Shown here piece after piece: positions 18,172 to 27,808 of a stretch of DNA of 64,000 nucleotides. Origin of the DNA: an uncultured Holophagaceae bacterium (GTDB lineage Bacteria > Acidobacteriota > Holophagae > Holophagales > Holophagaceae); the NCBI GenBank assembly GCA_903913215.1, contig CAIWKE010000028.1:62001-126000 (forward strand), read 5' to 3'. Position 1 is the first letter of the stretch; the number at the start of each line of letters is the position of its first letter. The notes beneath the pieces are model-generated. The model saw nothing but the letters and a program-made list of their open reading frames with translations. It ran no database searches and had not been told where the DNA came from. The translations under genes were made by a program, and so were the position numbers.

Positions 18172-20457
18172 ATGGCTCCTCCCGAACCTCCAGATCCTCA
18201 GACTGCCCAGCTCACTTCGCCAGGCTGGGGCACTTTGCCCCTGGAGTCGGCGCCCATCGGCATCGCCCTCAGCCAGGGGGGCCGGTATCTTCAGGTCAAT
18301 GCAGCCTATGTGCGCCTCTTTGGGGCGGACAGCCCCGAGGATCTCCTGGGCCATTCCCTGATGGAGAACATTGCCGAAAGCCAACGGGACCTGGTCCGGG
18401 CCCGCAACCGGGAGCGGGAACAGGGCGGGCAGGGTCTCCTGGAATACGAGACGCTGGGCCGCCGCCTGGACGGGAGCACCTTCCCCATGAAGGTCCATCC
18501 CACCACGGTGCCCCTGGAAGGTGGGCTCGGCACTCTGGCCTTCATCACGGACCTCACGGAGCAGCGGCACATCCAGGAGCAGCTCCTGGGCAGCGAGGCC
18601 ACCTTTCAGTCCTACGTGGAGCAGTCCATCGATGTGATCTTCGTGCTGGCTGCGAACGGCACCTTCGTCTTCGCCTCCCCAGCCTGGGAGCGGCATTTCG
18701 GCTATCCAGTCAGCGCCATTCTTGGACAGCCCTTCGCCCCCTTCGTCCACCCGGAGGACGTGGCGCCCTGTGCCGCCTACCTGGGCCGGATCTTGAGCCG
18801 TGGACAAGCAGAGACCAGCCCGCCCTACCGGGTCCGTCATGCAGATGGCAGCTGGCGCTGGTTCCTGGCCAACGGGACCCGGGTCTGCGCCCCGGATGGA
18901 AGCCCACAGTTCATGGGAGTGGCCCACGACATCACCGAGACCCGGCGGGCCGAAGAGGCCTTCCGGGAGAACGAGGAGAAGCTGCGGGTCATCTTCGAGG
19001 CCTCCAAGGCAGGCATCATCCTGGTGTCGGAACAGGGCGTCATCACCTTCGCCAACCAGTGCATGGCGGACCTCTTCGGCCTGCCCCTGGAAGCCGTCAT
19101 TGGGACCACCTACCCGGATCACCTGGACCCCTCCGAGAAGGTCACGGGCGACCAGCGCATGCGCATGATAATCACCGGGGAGATCAGCTTCGTGTCCGTG
19201 GAGCGGAGGTTCCTGCGGGGGGACGGCACCACCTTCTGGGGCCACCTCTCGGGGCGGCGCATGGAGAACCCCGACGGCAGCCTACGGGCCCTGGTGGGCA
19301 TCATCACGGACGTCACCAAACGCCGCGAGGCCGAGGAGCAGCAGCGCATCCTCGAGGCCCAGCTGCACCAGGCCCAGAAGATGGAAAGCCTGGGCAGCCT
19401 GGCCGGGGGCCTGGCCCATGACATGAACAACGTGCTGGGGGCCATCCTGGGCCTGGCCTCGGCCCACCAGGAGGACCTGCCGCTGGAGAGCCCCGCCCGG
19501 GGCGCCTTCGGCACCATCATCCAGGCCGCAGAGCGGGGCGGGAATCTGCTCAAGAGCCTGCTCAGTTTCGCCCGGCAGAACGTGGCAGAGGAGCGGGCCC
19601 TGGACCTGAACATCCTCCTCCAGGAGGAAGTCCTCCTGCTGGAGCACACCACCCTGGCCCAGGTCCGCCTCATTCTGGATTTCAGCCCGGACCTGCGCGG
19701 CGTCCTGGGAGATGCGGGGGCCCTCACCCACGCCTTCATGAACCTCTGCGTCAATGCCGTGGACGCCATGCCCGAGGGGGGCACCCTCACCCTCCGCACC
19801 CGGAACCTCAACCCGGACTGGGTGGAGGTCCAGGTGCAGGACACAGGCATGGGCATGGCCACGGACATCCTGGACAAGGCCCTGGATCCCTTTTTCACCA
19901 CCAAGGAAGTGGGCAAGGGCACGGGGCTGGGTCTTTCCATCGTGTACCGCACTGTGAAGAACCACCAGGGCGAGATGCAACTCCACAGTGAGCCCGGCCT
20001 GGGCACGTGCGTGACCCTGCGCTTCCCCGCCCAGGACCTGCCTGCAGGCACCCGGGAGAGTTCCGGCGCTCAGGCCGCGGCGGCCTCTCGGGGACGACTG
20101 CAGGTGCTGCTGGTGGACGATGACGACCTCATCCAGAGTTCCATCAACAGCATGCTGGGCTTCCTGGGGCACCAGACCACCTCTGCCCTCTGCGGGGAGG
20201 AGGCCCTGGCGGCGATCCGGGCCGGGGCCCGGCCCGACCTGGTGATCCTCGACATGAACATGCCGGGCCTGGGTGGGGCCGGTACCCTGCCCATCCTGCG
20301 CCAGTTGCTGCCCACGGTGCCGGTGCTCCTGGCCACGGGTCGGGCAGACCAGACTGCCCAGGATCTGGTCCGGGCCCACCCCTTCGTCCACCTGCTCCCC
20401 AAGCCCTTCGGCATGAAGGAGCTGCGCGCCAACCTGGAGCCCTTCCTGGGGGACTGA
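18172..20457 (+). CDS. PAS-PAS-PAS hybrid histidine kinase with C-terminal receiver
   Basis: 761 residues, no membrane helix, so soluble. Three PAS domains (about 20-135, 140-260, 265-385), then a dimerisation domain with phospho-acceptor His about 416 in [16 protein letters not shown], and an ATPase domain with N-box [14 protein letters not shown] and G-boxes DTGMGMA / [10 protein letters not shown] receiver follows, with LLVDDDD near 648 and phospho-acceptor Asp about 694 in [15 protein letters not shown] domains imply sensing of redox, ligand or light; the cue is unknown. The receiver closely resembles those of the kinases at 44329 and 55008 and the lone receiver at 25103. No output domain. 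Confidence 0.9.
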   Translation: MAPPEPPDPQTAQLTSPGWGTLPLESAPIGIALSQGGRYLQVNAAYVRLFGADSPEDLLGHSLMENIAESQRDLVRARNREREQGGQGLLEYETLGRRLDGSTFPMKVHPTTVPLEGGLGTLAFITDLTEQRHIQEQLLGSEATFQSYVEQSIDVIFVLAANGTFVFASPAWERHFGYPVSAILGQPFAPFVHPEDVAPCAAYLGRILSRGQAETSPPYRVRHADGSWRWFLANGTRVCAPDGSPQFMGVAHDITETRRAEEAFRENEEKLRVIFEASKAGIILVSEQGVITFANQCMADLFGLPLEAVIGTTYPDHLDPSEKVTGDQRMRMIITGEISFVSVERRFLRGDGTTFWGHLSGRRMENPDGSLRALVGIITDVTKRREAEEQQRILEAQLHQAQKMESLGSLAGGLAHDMNNVLGAILGLASAHQEDLPLESPARGAFGTIIQAAERGGNLLKSLLSFARQNVAEERALDLNILLQEEVLLLEHTTLAQVRLILDFSPDLRGVLGDAGALTHAFMNLCVNAVDAMPEGGTLTLRTRNLNPDWVEVQVQDTGMGMATDILDKALDPFFTTKEVGKGTGLGLSIVYRTVKNHQGEMQLHSEPGLGTCVTLRFPAQDLPAGTRESSGAQAAAASRGRLQVLLVDDDDLIQSSINSMLGFLGHQTTSALCGEEALAAIRAGARPDLVILDMNMPGLGGAGTLPILRQLLPTVPVLLATGRADQTAQDLVRAHPFVHLLPKPFGMKELRANLEPFLGD

Positions 20458-20494
20458 GGTCGCACCTGCTGGGATGGGCCTAGAATGAGCTCCC

Positions 20495-21715
20495 ATGTCC
20501 CCTTCCGCCTTGCTCGGTCCTGACGGCCGCCTGCTCTTCCTGGCGCGGGCGGCGCGAATGTTCGCCTACGGTTTCCTCTCCGTGGTGCTGGTGCTCTACC
20601 TGGCGGGTCTGGGCTTCGGGGAGGGGCGCATCGGCCTGCTCCTCACCCTCACCTTGGTGGGGGATGCCCTCATCTCCCTGGCCATCACCCTGCGGGCGGA
20701 TCGCCTGGGACGGAAGCGGATGCTGATCCTGGGCGCCCTGCTCATGATCCTGGCAGGCCTGCCCTTCGCCCTCAGCGGCAGTTTCTGGGTGCTGGTGGTG
20801 GCGGCCACCCTGGGTGTCATCAGCCCCTCGGGCAACGAGGTGGGTCCATTCCTGGCCATCGAGCAGGCCGCCCTGTCCCAGGTGCTGCTGGAGGAGCGCC
20901 GTACGGGCGTCTTCGCCTGGTACCACCTCACCGGCGCCTTCGCCACGGCCCTGGGGGCCCTGGCCGGGGGCTGGTCCGCCCAGGGGCTCCAGGCCGAGGG
21001 CCTGGCTCCCGTGGCCAGCTACCGGGTGCTGGTGCTGGCCTACGCCACCGTGGGCCTGCTGCTGGCCCTGCTCTTTGCCTGGCTCTCGCCTCGCATTGAG
21101 GCTCCCTCTGCCGCTGCCCAGGCCGGGCGCTGGGGCCTGCATGCCTCCAAGGGGGTGGTGCTGCGCCTCTCGGCCCTATTCTCACTGGACGCCTTCGCTG
21201 GCGGCTTCGTCATCCAGAGCCTGGTGGCCTACTGGTTCCACAAGCGGTTCGGCACCTCGCCAGGCCAGCTGGGGACCATCTTCTTCGCGGCCAACCTGCT
21301 GGCGGGGCTCTCGGCCCTCTATGCCGTGAAGCTGTCGAAGCGCATTGGCCTCATCCGCACCATGGTCTACACGCACATCCCGTCAAATGTGCTGCTGATT
21401 CTGGTGCCCCTCATGCCGAACCTGCCCCTGGCCGTGGCCATGCTACTGCTGCGCTTCAGTATTTCTCAGATGGACGTGCCCGTGCGCCAGGCCTACACCA
21501 TGGCCGTGGTGGCGCCGGACGAGCGCTCCGCCGCTGCGGGGGTCACCGGCATCGCCCGCACCACGGGGGCCGCCATCTCCCCCGTGCTGGCCGCCCCGCT
21601 ACTCGCCCTACCGGCCCTGGCCGGGGCACCCTTCTTTCTGGCCGGGGGCCTGAAGATCCTCTATGACTTGCTGCTCTACCGGATGTTCAAGACTTCGGAC
21701 CGCCAGGGGGACTGA
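20495..21715 (+). CDS. MFS transporter
   Basis: 406 residues with about 12 predicted helices. The family A-like motif occurs after helix 2 (LRADRLGRKRMLILG near residue 67). Such proteins are proton-driven exporters or permeases; the substrate cannot be read from sequence. It starts 37 bases after the hybrid kinase and may share its transcript, which could mean the kinase and transporter respond to a common compound (inference). Confidence 0.85.
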   Translation: MSPSALLGPDGRLLFLARAARMFAYGFLSVVLVLYLAGLGFGEGRIGLLLTLTLVGDALISLAITLRADRLGRKRMLILGALLMILAGLPFALSGSFWVLVVAATLGVISPSGNEVGPFLAIEQAALSQVLLEERRTGVFAWYHLTGAFATALGALAGGWSAQGLQAEGLAPVASYRVLVLAYATVGLLLALLFAWLSPRIEAPSAAAQAGRWGLHASKGVVLRLSALFSLDAFAGGFVIQSLVAYWFHKRFGTSPGQLGTIFFAANLLAGLSALYAVKLSKRIGLIRTMVYTHIPSNVLLILVPLMPNLPLAVAMLLLRFSISQMDVPVRQAYTMAVVAPDERSAAAGVTGIARTTGAAISPVLAAPLLALPALAGAPFFLAGGLKILYDLLLYRMFKTSDRQGD

Positions 21716-21813
21716 AGTTCCATTGATCACAAGGTCCCTGGATGTTTCGCCAGGAAGAGAACAAGCTGGTCGTCAATAGCTCCGAAATCGATCTTCAACC
21801 CAGGAGGACTCGC

Positions 21814-22899
21814 ATGAGCACCCGTGATCTCGTCCGCACCACTTTGGCTGCTGCGCTGTTGGCAACCACCGCCCTCGGGGCCGCACCGCCCCCGGAACCC
21901 GTGAAGGTGGGCTTCGTCTATGTTGGACCCGTGGGGGACTCGGGTTGGACCTTCCAGCACGACCTGGGGCGCCGGCAGATGGAGGCGAATCTCAAGGGCA
22001 AGGTGGTGACCCGCTTCGTGGAGAACGTGCCCGAGGGTGCCGACTCCGAGCGTGTGATCCGTGAGATGGCCCAGGGCGGAGCGAAGGTCATCTTCGCCAC
22101 CTCGTTCGGCTACATGAACCCCTGCCTCAACGTGGCCAAGCAGTTCCCCAACACGGTATTCATGCACGCGACCGGCTACAAGACCGCCCCCAACATGGGC
22201 ATCTACAACGGCCGCTTCTATGAGGGCCGCTACCTCAACGGCGTTCTGGCGGGCAAGCTCACGAAGACGAACATCGCCGGCTACGTGGCCTCGTATCCCA
22301 TCCCCGAAGTGGTCATGGGCATCAACGCCTTCCTGCGGGGCATGCGCAGCGTCAACCCCAAGGCCGAGATGCGCGTGGTGTGGGTGAACTCCTGGTTCGA
22401 CCCGGGCAAGGAGCGCGAGGCGGCCCTGACCCTCATCGCACAGGGCGCGGACATACTCACCCATGAGACCGACTCCGCCGCTGCCAACCAGGCCGCCGAG
22501 GAGAAGGGCGTGAAGGTCTTCGCCTACAACTCCGACGAGTCCAAGTACGGCCCCAAGGCCCAGGTGGGCGGCACCATCCTGACCTGGGGTGACTACTACA
22601 CCAAGGTGGTGGGCGACGTGCTGGCGGGGCAGTGGAAGAGCGGCAGTGTCTGGGGCGGCCTCAAGGACGGCTTCATCAAAATGGGCCCCATGAGCGCCGC
22701 GGTGCCCAAGGACGTCCAGGCCATGGTCAAGCACCTGGAGGCCCAGATCGTGGCTGGCAAGCTGCATCCCTTCACGGGCCCCGTGGTGGATCAGGATGGC
22801 AAGGTGCGCCTGCCCGCAGGCCAGACCATCTCCGATCACGACCTGGAGAAGATGGACTACTTCGTCCAGGGCGTGGCGTCGAAGCTACCGGGGAAGTAG
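21814..22899 (+). CDS. BMP/PnrA-type nucleoside-binding ABC substrate protein
   Basis: 361 residues from ATG 21814, which follows a perfect AGGAGG by 6 bases. The N-terminal signal peptide ends near [12 protein letters not shown] and has no lipobox cysteine, so the protein is probably free in the periplasm. [20 protein letters not shown] and [20 protein letters not shown] are characteristic of BMP-family (PnrA, Med, TmpC) nucleoside-binding proteins. It is followed after 17 bases by a purine deaminase, which supports a purine or nucleoside ligand. No ABC permease or ATPase gene is in the window. Confidence 0.87.
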   Translation: MSTRDLVRTTLAAALLATTALGAAPPPEPVKVGFVYVGPVGDSGWTFQHDLGRRQMEANLKGKVVTRFVENVPEGADSERVIREMAQGGAKVIFATSFGYMNPCLNVAKQFPNTVFMHATGYKTAPNMGIYNGRFYEGRYLNGVLAGKLTKTNIAGYVASYPIPEVVMGINAFLRGMRSVNPKAEMRVVWVNSWFDPGKEREAALTLIAQGADILTHETDSAAANQAAEEKGVKVFAYNSDESKYGPKAQVGGTILTWGDYYTKVVGDVLAGQWKSGSVWGGLKDGFIKMGPMSAAVPKDVQAMVKHLEAQIVAGKLHPFTGPVVDQDGKVRLPAGQTISDHDLEKMDYFVQGVASKLPGK

Positions 22900-22916
22900 A
22901 TCAGAAAAGGGACATC

Positions 22917-23930
22917 ATGGACCTGGAGACGTTCATCCGGCGCCTGCCCAAGGCGGAGCTGCACCTGCACATCGAGGGCTCGCTGGAGCCGGAGCTGATG
23001 TTCGAGCTGGCCCGGCGCAACGGCGTGGTACTGCCCTACGGCAGCGTGGAGGAACTGCGGGCGGCCTACGCTTTCACGGACCTGCAGTCCTTCCTGGACA
23101 TCTACTACGCCGGGGCGGCGGCCCTCCTCCACGAACAGGACTTCTTCGACCTGGCCATGGCCTACTTCCAGCGGGCCGCAGCGGATGGGGTGGTGCACGC
23201 GGAGCTGTTCTTCGATCCCCAGACCCACATGGCCCGAGGTGTCGCCTTCGAGACGGTACTGGATGGCCTGGAGCGGGCCGCCACCGCGGCCCGGGAGCGC
23301 CTGGGCATCACTTCGCGCCTCATCCTCTGTTTCCTGCGCCACCTTTCGGAAGCGGAAGCCTTCGAGACTCTGGAGCAGGCCCAGCCCCACCACCACCGCT
23401 TCCACGGGGTCGGCCTGGACTCCTCGGAGCTGGGGCATCCGCCTTCCAAGTTCGAGCGGGTCTTCGCCTGCTGCCATGACCTGGGCCTGCGTCTGGTGGC
23501 CCATGCGGGCGAGGAGGGCCCCCCGGAGTATGTCTGGGAGGCCCTGGACCTCCTGCGCATCGAGCGAGTGGACCATGGCGTGCGCTCGGCGGAAGATCCG
23601 CTCTTGTTGGAGCGCTTGGTGCGGGAGCGAGTGCCCCTCACGGTGTGTCCCCTCTCCAACGTCAAGCTGCGGGTCTTCCCGGAGTTGGCCCAGCACAACC
23701 TCAAGGCGCTGCTGGACAAGGGGCTCTGCATCACCCTCAATTCCGACGACCCCGCCTACTTCGGTGGCTACCTCGGTCAGAACTTCCTGGCGAGTGCAGA
23801 GGCCCTGGACCTCAGCCGCGCTGACCTGACCACCCTGGCCCGCAACAGCCTCGAAGCCGCCTTCGTGACCCAGGCTGAGCGCGCCCCCTGGCTGGCCGAG
23901 CTGGAGTCCGTGGCGGGGCTGGGGTACTGA
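22917..23930 (+). CDS. Adenine/adenosine deaminase
   Basis: 337 residues. The zinc site is complete: [26 protein letters not shown] (metal His and catalytic Glu), and [32 protein letters not shown] is typical of the adenine-deaminase branch of the adenosine deaminase family rather than of classical Add, so adenine to hypoxanthine is the more likely reaction. It pairs with the periplasmic BMP protein, suggesting uptake and salvage of exogenous purines. AAAAGG precedes the ATG. Confidence 0.85.
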   Translation: MDLETFIRRLPKAELHLHIEGSLEPELMFELARRNGVVLPYGSVEELRAAYAFTDLQSFLDIYYAGAAALLHEQDFFDLAMAYFQRAAADGVVHAELFFDPQTHMARGVAFETVLDGLERAATAARERLGITSRLILCFLRHLSEAEAFETLEQAQPHHHRFHGVGLDSSELGHPPSKFERVFACCHDLGLRLVAHAGEEGPPEYVWEALDLLRIERVDHGVRSAEDPLLLERLVRERVPLTVCPLSNVKLRVFPELAQHNLKALLDKGLCITLNSDDPAYFGGYLGQNFLASAEALDLSRADLTTLARNSLEAAFVTQAERAPWLAELESVAGLGY

Positions 23931-23970
23931 GAATCCGGGAGTTCAGGGTTTGGCTGGATGAAAAAATCTA

Positions 23971-24029
23971 ACCGCAGAGGGCGCAGAGAAAGACCCAGGC
24001 CCCTCTGCGTCCTAGGCATCCTCTGCGGT
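23971..24029. repeat. Nested palindromic intergenic repeat, CGCAGAG type
   Basis: Outer arms ACCGCAGAGG (23971-23980) and CCTCTGCGGT (24020-24029) are perfect inverted copies. Inner arms GCGCAGAG (23981-23988) and CTCTGCGT (24003-24010) match 7 of 8. It lies between two plus-strand genes. Related elements occur at 25043, 33576 and 36525. It could act as a transcription terminator-like hairpin, but no T-run follows. Confidence 0.7.
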
Positions 24030-24201
24030 AAAACAAGCGATGGATGCTGCCACAGCGTGGCGAACAAAGTGCTGTAATTCAAGGAAGTCTTTTGTTAAAA
24101 ATAGTATTAATTCGATCAGTCAAGCTTGTTACAACAATTAAAATCTTTTAAATTTCTATGGGTGCGACTACCTTCAGGACCGCCCTCTGGAGGTGGGCCC
24201 C

Positions 24202-25029
24202 ATGCCGCACGCAACCCAGTCCTTCTTCCGCAGCACGCTGTTAGGCCTCGCGGCCACGGCCCTGGTGGCCCAGAGCGGTCCCATGCCGCCGCCCCCGTTG
24301 ATCCAGATCGCCCGGGAGGAGCTGAAACCAGGGCATGGCGCCGCCCATGCCGCCACCGAATCCAGTTGGTCCCGCATCATGCGGAAGGCCAAGTCCACGG
24401 ACTACTACCTGGGCATGAGCTCTGTCACGGGCCCCTCGGAGGCCTGGTTCCTCATGTCGTACGGCTCCTACGCGGACTATGAAGCCAAGCAGAATGAGCT
24501 GGACAAGAATCCGGCCGCGAAAAAGGAGATCGACACCATCTCCCAGGCGGACGGCGAGCACCTGACGGGTGTCCGGACCATCCTGGCCAAGTACCGCAAA
24601 GAGCTGAGCTATGGGCCCGACGTGGAGATTGGCAAGATGCGCTATTTCCGCATCCGCACCTTCCGCATCAAGCAGGGTCACTGGCGTTCCTTCGAGGACG
24701 GGGTGAAGGCGGCCATGGCAGCCTACAAGAAGAGTGAGTATCCAGCCTCCTTCGCCTTCTACGAGGTCACAGCGGGCATGGGCTCGCCCTCCTACCTGGT
24801 GCTGCGGCCCCTGAAGTCCCTGGCGGAGCTTGACGCTACCGACGCCGCCGACAAGGCCTTCCAGGAGGCCCTGGGCGAGGAGGGGCAGAAGACCATGTCG
24901 AAGGTCTTCTCCGAGGACGTGAACGCCGTGGAGAACCAGCTGTTCTCCTTCAATCCCAAGCTCAGCTTCGTGGGCCCGAAAACCCTGGCCAGCGATCCCG
25001 CCTTCTGGACCTTGAAACCTGCGAAGTAG
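24202..25029 (+). CDS. Secreted hypothetical protein
   Basis: 275 residues from ATG 24202, preceded by GGAGGT at 7 bases. Signal peptide (about 1-22, SFFRSTLLGLAATALVAQS). The mature protein has two similarly sized halves, each beginning with a beta-strand and a large helix (IQIAREELKPGHGAAHAA; RIRTFRIKQGHWRSFEDGV), suggestive of two ferredoxin-like alpha/beta-barrel domains as in NIPSNAP/Dabb-type proteins. That comparison is weak and the function is unknown. It stands alone between two palindromic repeats. Confidence 0.72.
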   Translation: MPHATQSFFRSTLLGLAATALVAQSGPMPPPPLIQIAREELKPGHGAAHAATESSWSRIMRKAKSTDYYLGMSSVTGPSEAWFLMSYGSYADYEAKQNELDKNPAAKKEIDTISQADGEHLTGVRTILAKYRKELSYGPDVEIGKMRYFRIRTFRIKQGHWRSFEDGVKAAMAAYKKSEYPASFAFYEVTAGMGSPSYLVLRPLKSLAELDATDAADKAFQEALGEEGQKTMSKVFSEDVNAVENQLFSFNPKLSFVGPKTLASDPAFWTLKPAK

Positions 25030-25042
25030 CTCAAAAACTGAA

Positions 25043-25083
25043 AACCACACTCGCAGAGTCCAGTTTTCTCCGCGAGTGTGGTT
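25043..25083. repeat. Palindromic intergenic repeat, CGCAGAG type
   Basis: Arms AACCACACTCGC (25043-25054) and GCGAGTGTGGTT (25072-25083) are a perfect 12-bp inverted repeat. The left side continues as ACACTCGCAGAG, exactly the 12-mer found again at 36525. It lies between two convergent genes and could serve as a bidirectional terminator. Confidence 0.7.
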
Positions 25084-25102
25084 GTACTCCCGTGGCGTCC
25101 AG

Positions 25103-25522
25103 TCAGCCCCTGGGCACGCCCGCCAGTTGTTGCTGCAGTTCCTCGATGCCGAAGGGCTTGGCCAGCAGGGTGACGCCAGCATGGGTCGCTATGACCTTGT
25201 GGGCTTGATCGTCCACGCGGCCCGTGGCCAGGAAGACCGGCACCCCGGGGCAGAGTTCGCGCAGGCGGGGCAGGGTGCCCAGGCCACCCAGACCTGGCAT
25301 GTTCAAATCCATGATCACCGCCTGCGGAAGGTAGCCCTCCTCCACGAGCCTCAGGGCGCCCTCGCCACTGGAAGCCACCCGTATCCGGTGCTCCAGGGCC
25401 TCCAGCATCATGCCCATGGTGATCTGGATGAGGGGGTCGTCGTCCACCAGCAGCACCTCCAGGGGGCCACTGAACGGACCCTTGGAGTGGGCGGCGGGTT
25501 CTGGCGCGGCGGTGGCATTCAT
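25103..25522 (-). CDS. Lone receiver-domain protein
   Basis: 139 residues forming one CheY-like receiver: acidic pocket LLVDDDPLIQ, phospho-acceptor Asp about 72 in VIMDLNMPGLGGLGTLP, conserved Thr in FLATGRVDD and Lys in LLAKPFG. There is no output domain. The sequence is much closer to the receivers of the hybrid kinases at 18172, 44329 and 55008 than to typical transcriptional regulators, so it may shuttle phosphate among them. Its ATG overlaps the stop of thiM by 4 bases, an unexplained pairing. Confidence 0.9.
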   Translation of the reverse strand: MNATAAPEPAAHSKGPFSGPLEVLLVDDDPLIQITMGMMLEALEHRIRVASSGEGALRLVEEGYLPQAVIMDLNMPGLGGLGTLPRLRELCPGVPVFLATGRVDDQAHKVIATHAGVTLLAKPFGIEELQQQLAGVPRG

Positions 25523-26310
25523 CCGAGCCCCTCGATCCGGGCGAGTCGCTCCAGATCCTCCTGGCGCAAGGAGGCCAGCTGGTCCAGCAGGGCCACCTGG
25601 AAGCTGCCGGGGCCCTGGCTGTGCTCGCGGGCCAGCTCACCCGCCACGCCCAGCACCACCATGGCGTCCACAGCGGCTCGGAAGGGATCCGGGTTTACGG
25701 CGGCGAAGGCGCCCATGAGGGCCGTGGCTGTGCAACCCATGCCCGTGATGCGGCCCATGATGGGATCGCCGTTGTGGATGCGGGCCAGGCGCTCGCCTTG
25801 CACGATGAGGTCCACGGGGCCACTCACAGTCACCACGCAGTTCCAGCGCGAGGAGAGCTGTCGGGCCGCCTCCAGGGCGCCCTCCACGGGGTCGGTGGCG
25901 TCCACGCCCTTGGTGCCGCCGCCGAGGTTGGCCAGGGCCAGGATCTCCGAGGCGTTGCCGCGGATGAGGCGGGGGCCGGTCTCCTCCAGCAGGCGCTGGG
26001 CCGTGCGGGTGCGAAAGGTGGTGGCCCCCACGCCCACGGGATCCAGCACCGTGGGGATGCCCTTCCGCTGGGCGGCACGACCCGCCAGCACCATGGCCTC
26101 CACCCAGGGCCCGCTGAGGGTGCCGATGTTCAATACCAGGGCCGATGCCAGGGCGGTCATCTCCTCCACTTCCTCAAGGGCGTGGGCCATGACCGGAGAG
26201 GCGCCCACGGCCAGCAGCGCATTGGCCGTGGTGTTCATCACCACGTAGTTCGTGATGTTGTGGACCAGAGGAGCCTGGCTGTGGATCAGGCGTACGTCGT
26301 TCCAAACCAT
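25519..26310 (-). CDS. thiM: Hydroxyethylthiazole kinase
   Basis: 263 residues. Opening VHNITNYVVMNTTANALLAVG, then VLDPVGVGATTFR, LIRGNASEILAL and GRITGMGCTATALMGAF (catalytic Cys and anion hole) are diagnostic of ThiM, which phosphorylates the thiazole moiety in thiamin salvage. No other thiamin gene is adjacent and I see no TPP riboswitch motif in the leader. The downstream receiver gene overlaps it by 4 bases. Confidence 0.93.
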   Translation of the reverse strand: MVWNDVRLIHSQAPLVHNITNYVVMNTTANALLAVGASPVMAHALEEVEEMTALASALVLNIGTLSGPWVEAMVLAGRAAQRKGIPTVLDPVGVGATTFRTRTAQRLLEETGPRLIRGNASEILALANLGGGTKGVDATDPVEGALEAARQLSSRWNCVVTVSGPVDLIVQGERLARIHNGDPIMGRITGMGCTATALMGAFAAVNPDPFRAAVDAMVVLGVAGELAREHSQGPGSFQVALLDQLASLRQEDLERLARIEGLG

Positions 26311-26364
26311 GGCAGTCCTGAGTGGGTGGATCCCAGGCTCAGTATACCGATGTGAAAATCGACC

Positions 26365-27780
26365 TCAGAGCGGGGCCTCACCCTCGCTGGCTTCCTCCAT
26401 GTGGCCCTGGAAACCCTTCATGACCAGGCCGTGAATGAGGGCCTGGGTCACGCGGTAGAAGAACCAGGGCAAGGCCGGGTTGAAGTCGTGGATGGCCACC
26501 AGGTTGAAACGGCCTCCCAGCAGATCACGAAATTCCAGGCGGGCCGTGCGGCCGCCCAGGACCCGCGCCAGGGCTCCGCCGGTGATGAAATACATGCGGC
26601 GATCCGGCGAGCTGTGGGTCGGCTTGAAGTCCAGGCGCAGCAGCAAAGGGCCCCATGGTTTCTGACGCACGGTCCAGGAGCCGTCCTCCTGGCGGTCGGT
26701 GGTGACTGCCACCTTCATGAGGGTGCCCAGCCAGGGGAAGTATCGTTCCGCCATCCACTCGGCGTTGCGTCCTGCGGGCAGGCGCAGGCGCTGGATGGAA
26801 CGCACCCGCCCCGACTGGCGGAGGATCTCGTCATCCTGGCGCCGTTGGGGCTGGGGGGCCGTCATGGCCCGAAGGGACGCTTCCAGGGTCTCGCGGAAGG
26901 GCGTCCAGTTCAGGGTGGCGGCGCGCATGACCGGATTGTCCTGGCCCTGGGTGCCCGCAGAGAAGTGGTCCAGCAGGTAGGTGCGAAAGACCGGGTGGAG
27001 GGAGGGATGCACCACCCGCAGCAGGGCGGCGAAGAGGCCCTCAGGCATGCCTGGCCAGGGCCTGAAGTGGGCCTTCCGGCCTAGGTGGGTGGCCGTGTCC
27101 TCCAGCATCTGGCGCAACGTCACCGGCTCGGGCCCGAAGATGTCGAAGGTGCCGCCGAAGGTGTCTGGATTCCCCACACAGTGTCGGAAGGCGGCCAGCA
27201 GAGCCTCCAGGGGAAGGGGGCGGACCGCATGCTCCGCCAGCCGCGGCAGGGGCAGGTGCGGCATGCGCTCCACCAGGCGCACCAGCAGCTTGGACAGCTC
27301 GCCCCCGGGGCCCATCACCAGGCCCGTGCGCAGCACCGTGAGGGGGACGCCATGGCTGCCCAGGACTTCCTCCAGCTCGCGGGCATCCCGGGCCGTGGGG
27401 CGGTCGGGATGACTCAGCAGGGGCGCCCGGTAGACCAGCTGCTTGACGCCATTGCGCTGGGCCGCCCAGGAGAAGTTGTCCGCCACGAGCAGGTCCATGT
27501 CCCGGCTCAGGGCCTGGTCCAGGCGGGCCGAGGGGTCGCGGTTGTGTACCAGGTAGATGGCGTAGTCCACGCCTTCCAGTCCTGCCTCCAGATCCCCGCG
27601 CGAGAAGTGATCGCAGGTCCGCACCTCGTCCTGCTCCCGCACGGCGCGGCGGGCCATGGAGCGGGTGAGGATGCGCAGATCGAAGTGCTTTCCCAGGGTT
27701 TCGCACAGGGCGGCGCCCACAAAGCCGCTGGTGCCGGCGATGGCGACCCGGGGGCGGGAGGATGGAATGGGGGTGGACAC
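26365..27780 (-). CDS. NAD(P)-binding epimerase-like protein with DUF2867 domain
   Basis: About 471 residues from GTG 27780; an ATG at 27864 would add 28 residues but overlap the upstream gene by 56 bases. The N-terminal Rossmann domain has VAIAGTSGFVGAALCETLG (NAD(P)-binding) and resembles NmrA/complex-I 39-kDa-like short-chain proteins (to about residue 290). The C-terminal part (IQRLRLPAGRNAEWMAERYF to the end, with FITGGALARVLGGRTARLEF) matches DUF2867. This two-domain fusion is common in actinobacteria and others; the substrate is unknown. It follows a serine hydrolase gene by about 30 bases. Confidence 0.8.
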   Translation of the reverse strand: MSTPIPSSRPRVAIAGTSGFVGAALCETLGKHFDLRILTRSMARRAVREQDEVRTCDHFSRGDLEAGLEGVDYAIYLVHNRDPSARLDQALSRDMDLLVADNFSWAAQRNGVKQLVYRAPLLSHPDRPTARDARELEEVLGSHGVPLTVLRTGLVMGPGGELSKLLVRLVERMPHLPLPRLAEHAVRPLPLEALLAAFRHCVGNPDTFGGTFDIFGPEPVTLRQMLEDTATHLGRKAHFRPWPGMPEGLFAALLRVVHPSLHPVFRTYLLDHFSAGTQGQDNPVMRAATLNWTPFRETLEASLRAMTAPQPQRRQDDEILRQSGRVRSIQRLRLPAGRNAEWMAERYFPWLGTLMKVAVTTDRQEDGSWTVRQKPWGPLLLRLDFKPTHSSPDRRMYFITGGALARVLGGRTARLEFRDLLGGRFNLVAIHDFNPALPWFFYRVTQALIHGLVMKGFQGHMEEASEGEAPL

Positions 27781-27808
27781 GCTAGAGGATAGCAACGGCG
27801 GCCAGCCT

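Noticed and set aside
26311-26360. TPP riboswitch before thiM
   Set aside because: The leader is only about 50 bases before the next gene and has no CTGAGA / ACC-TGAT conserved elements.
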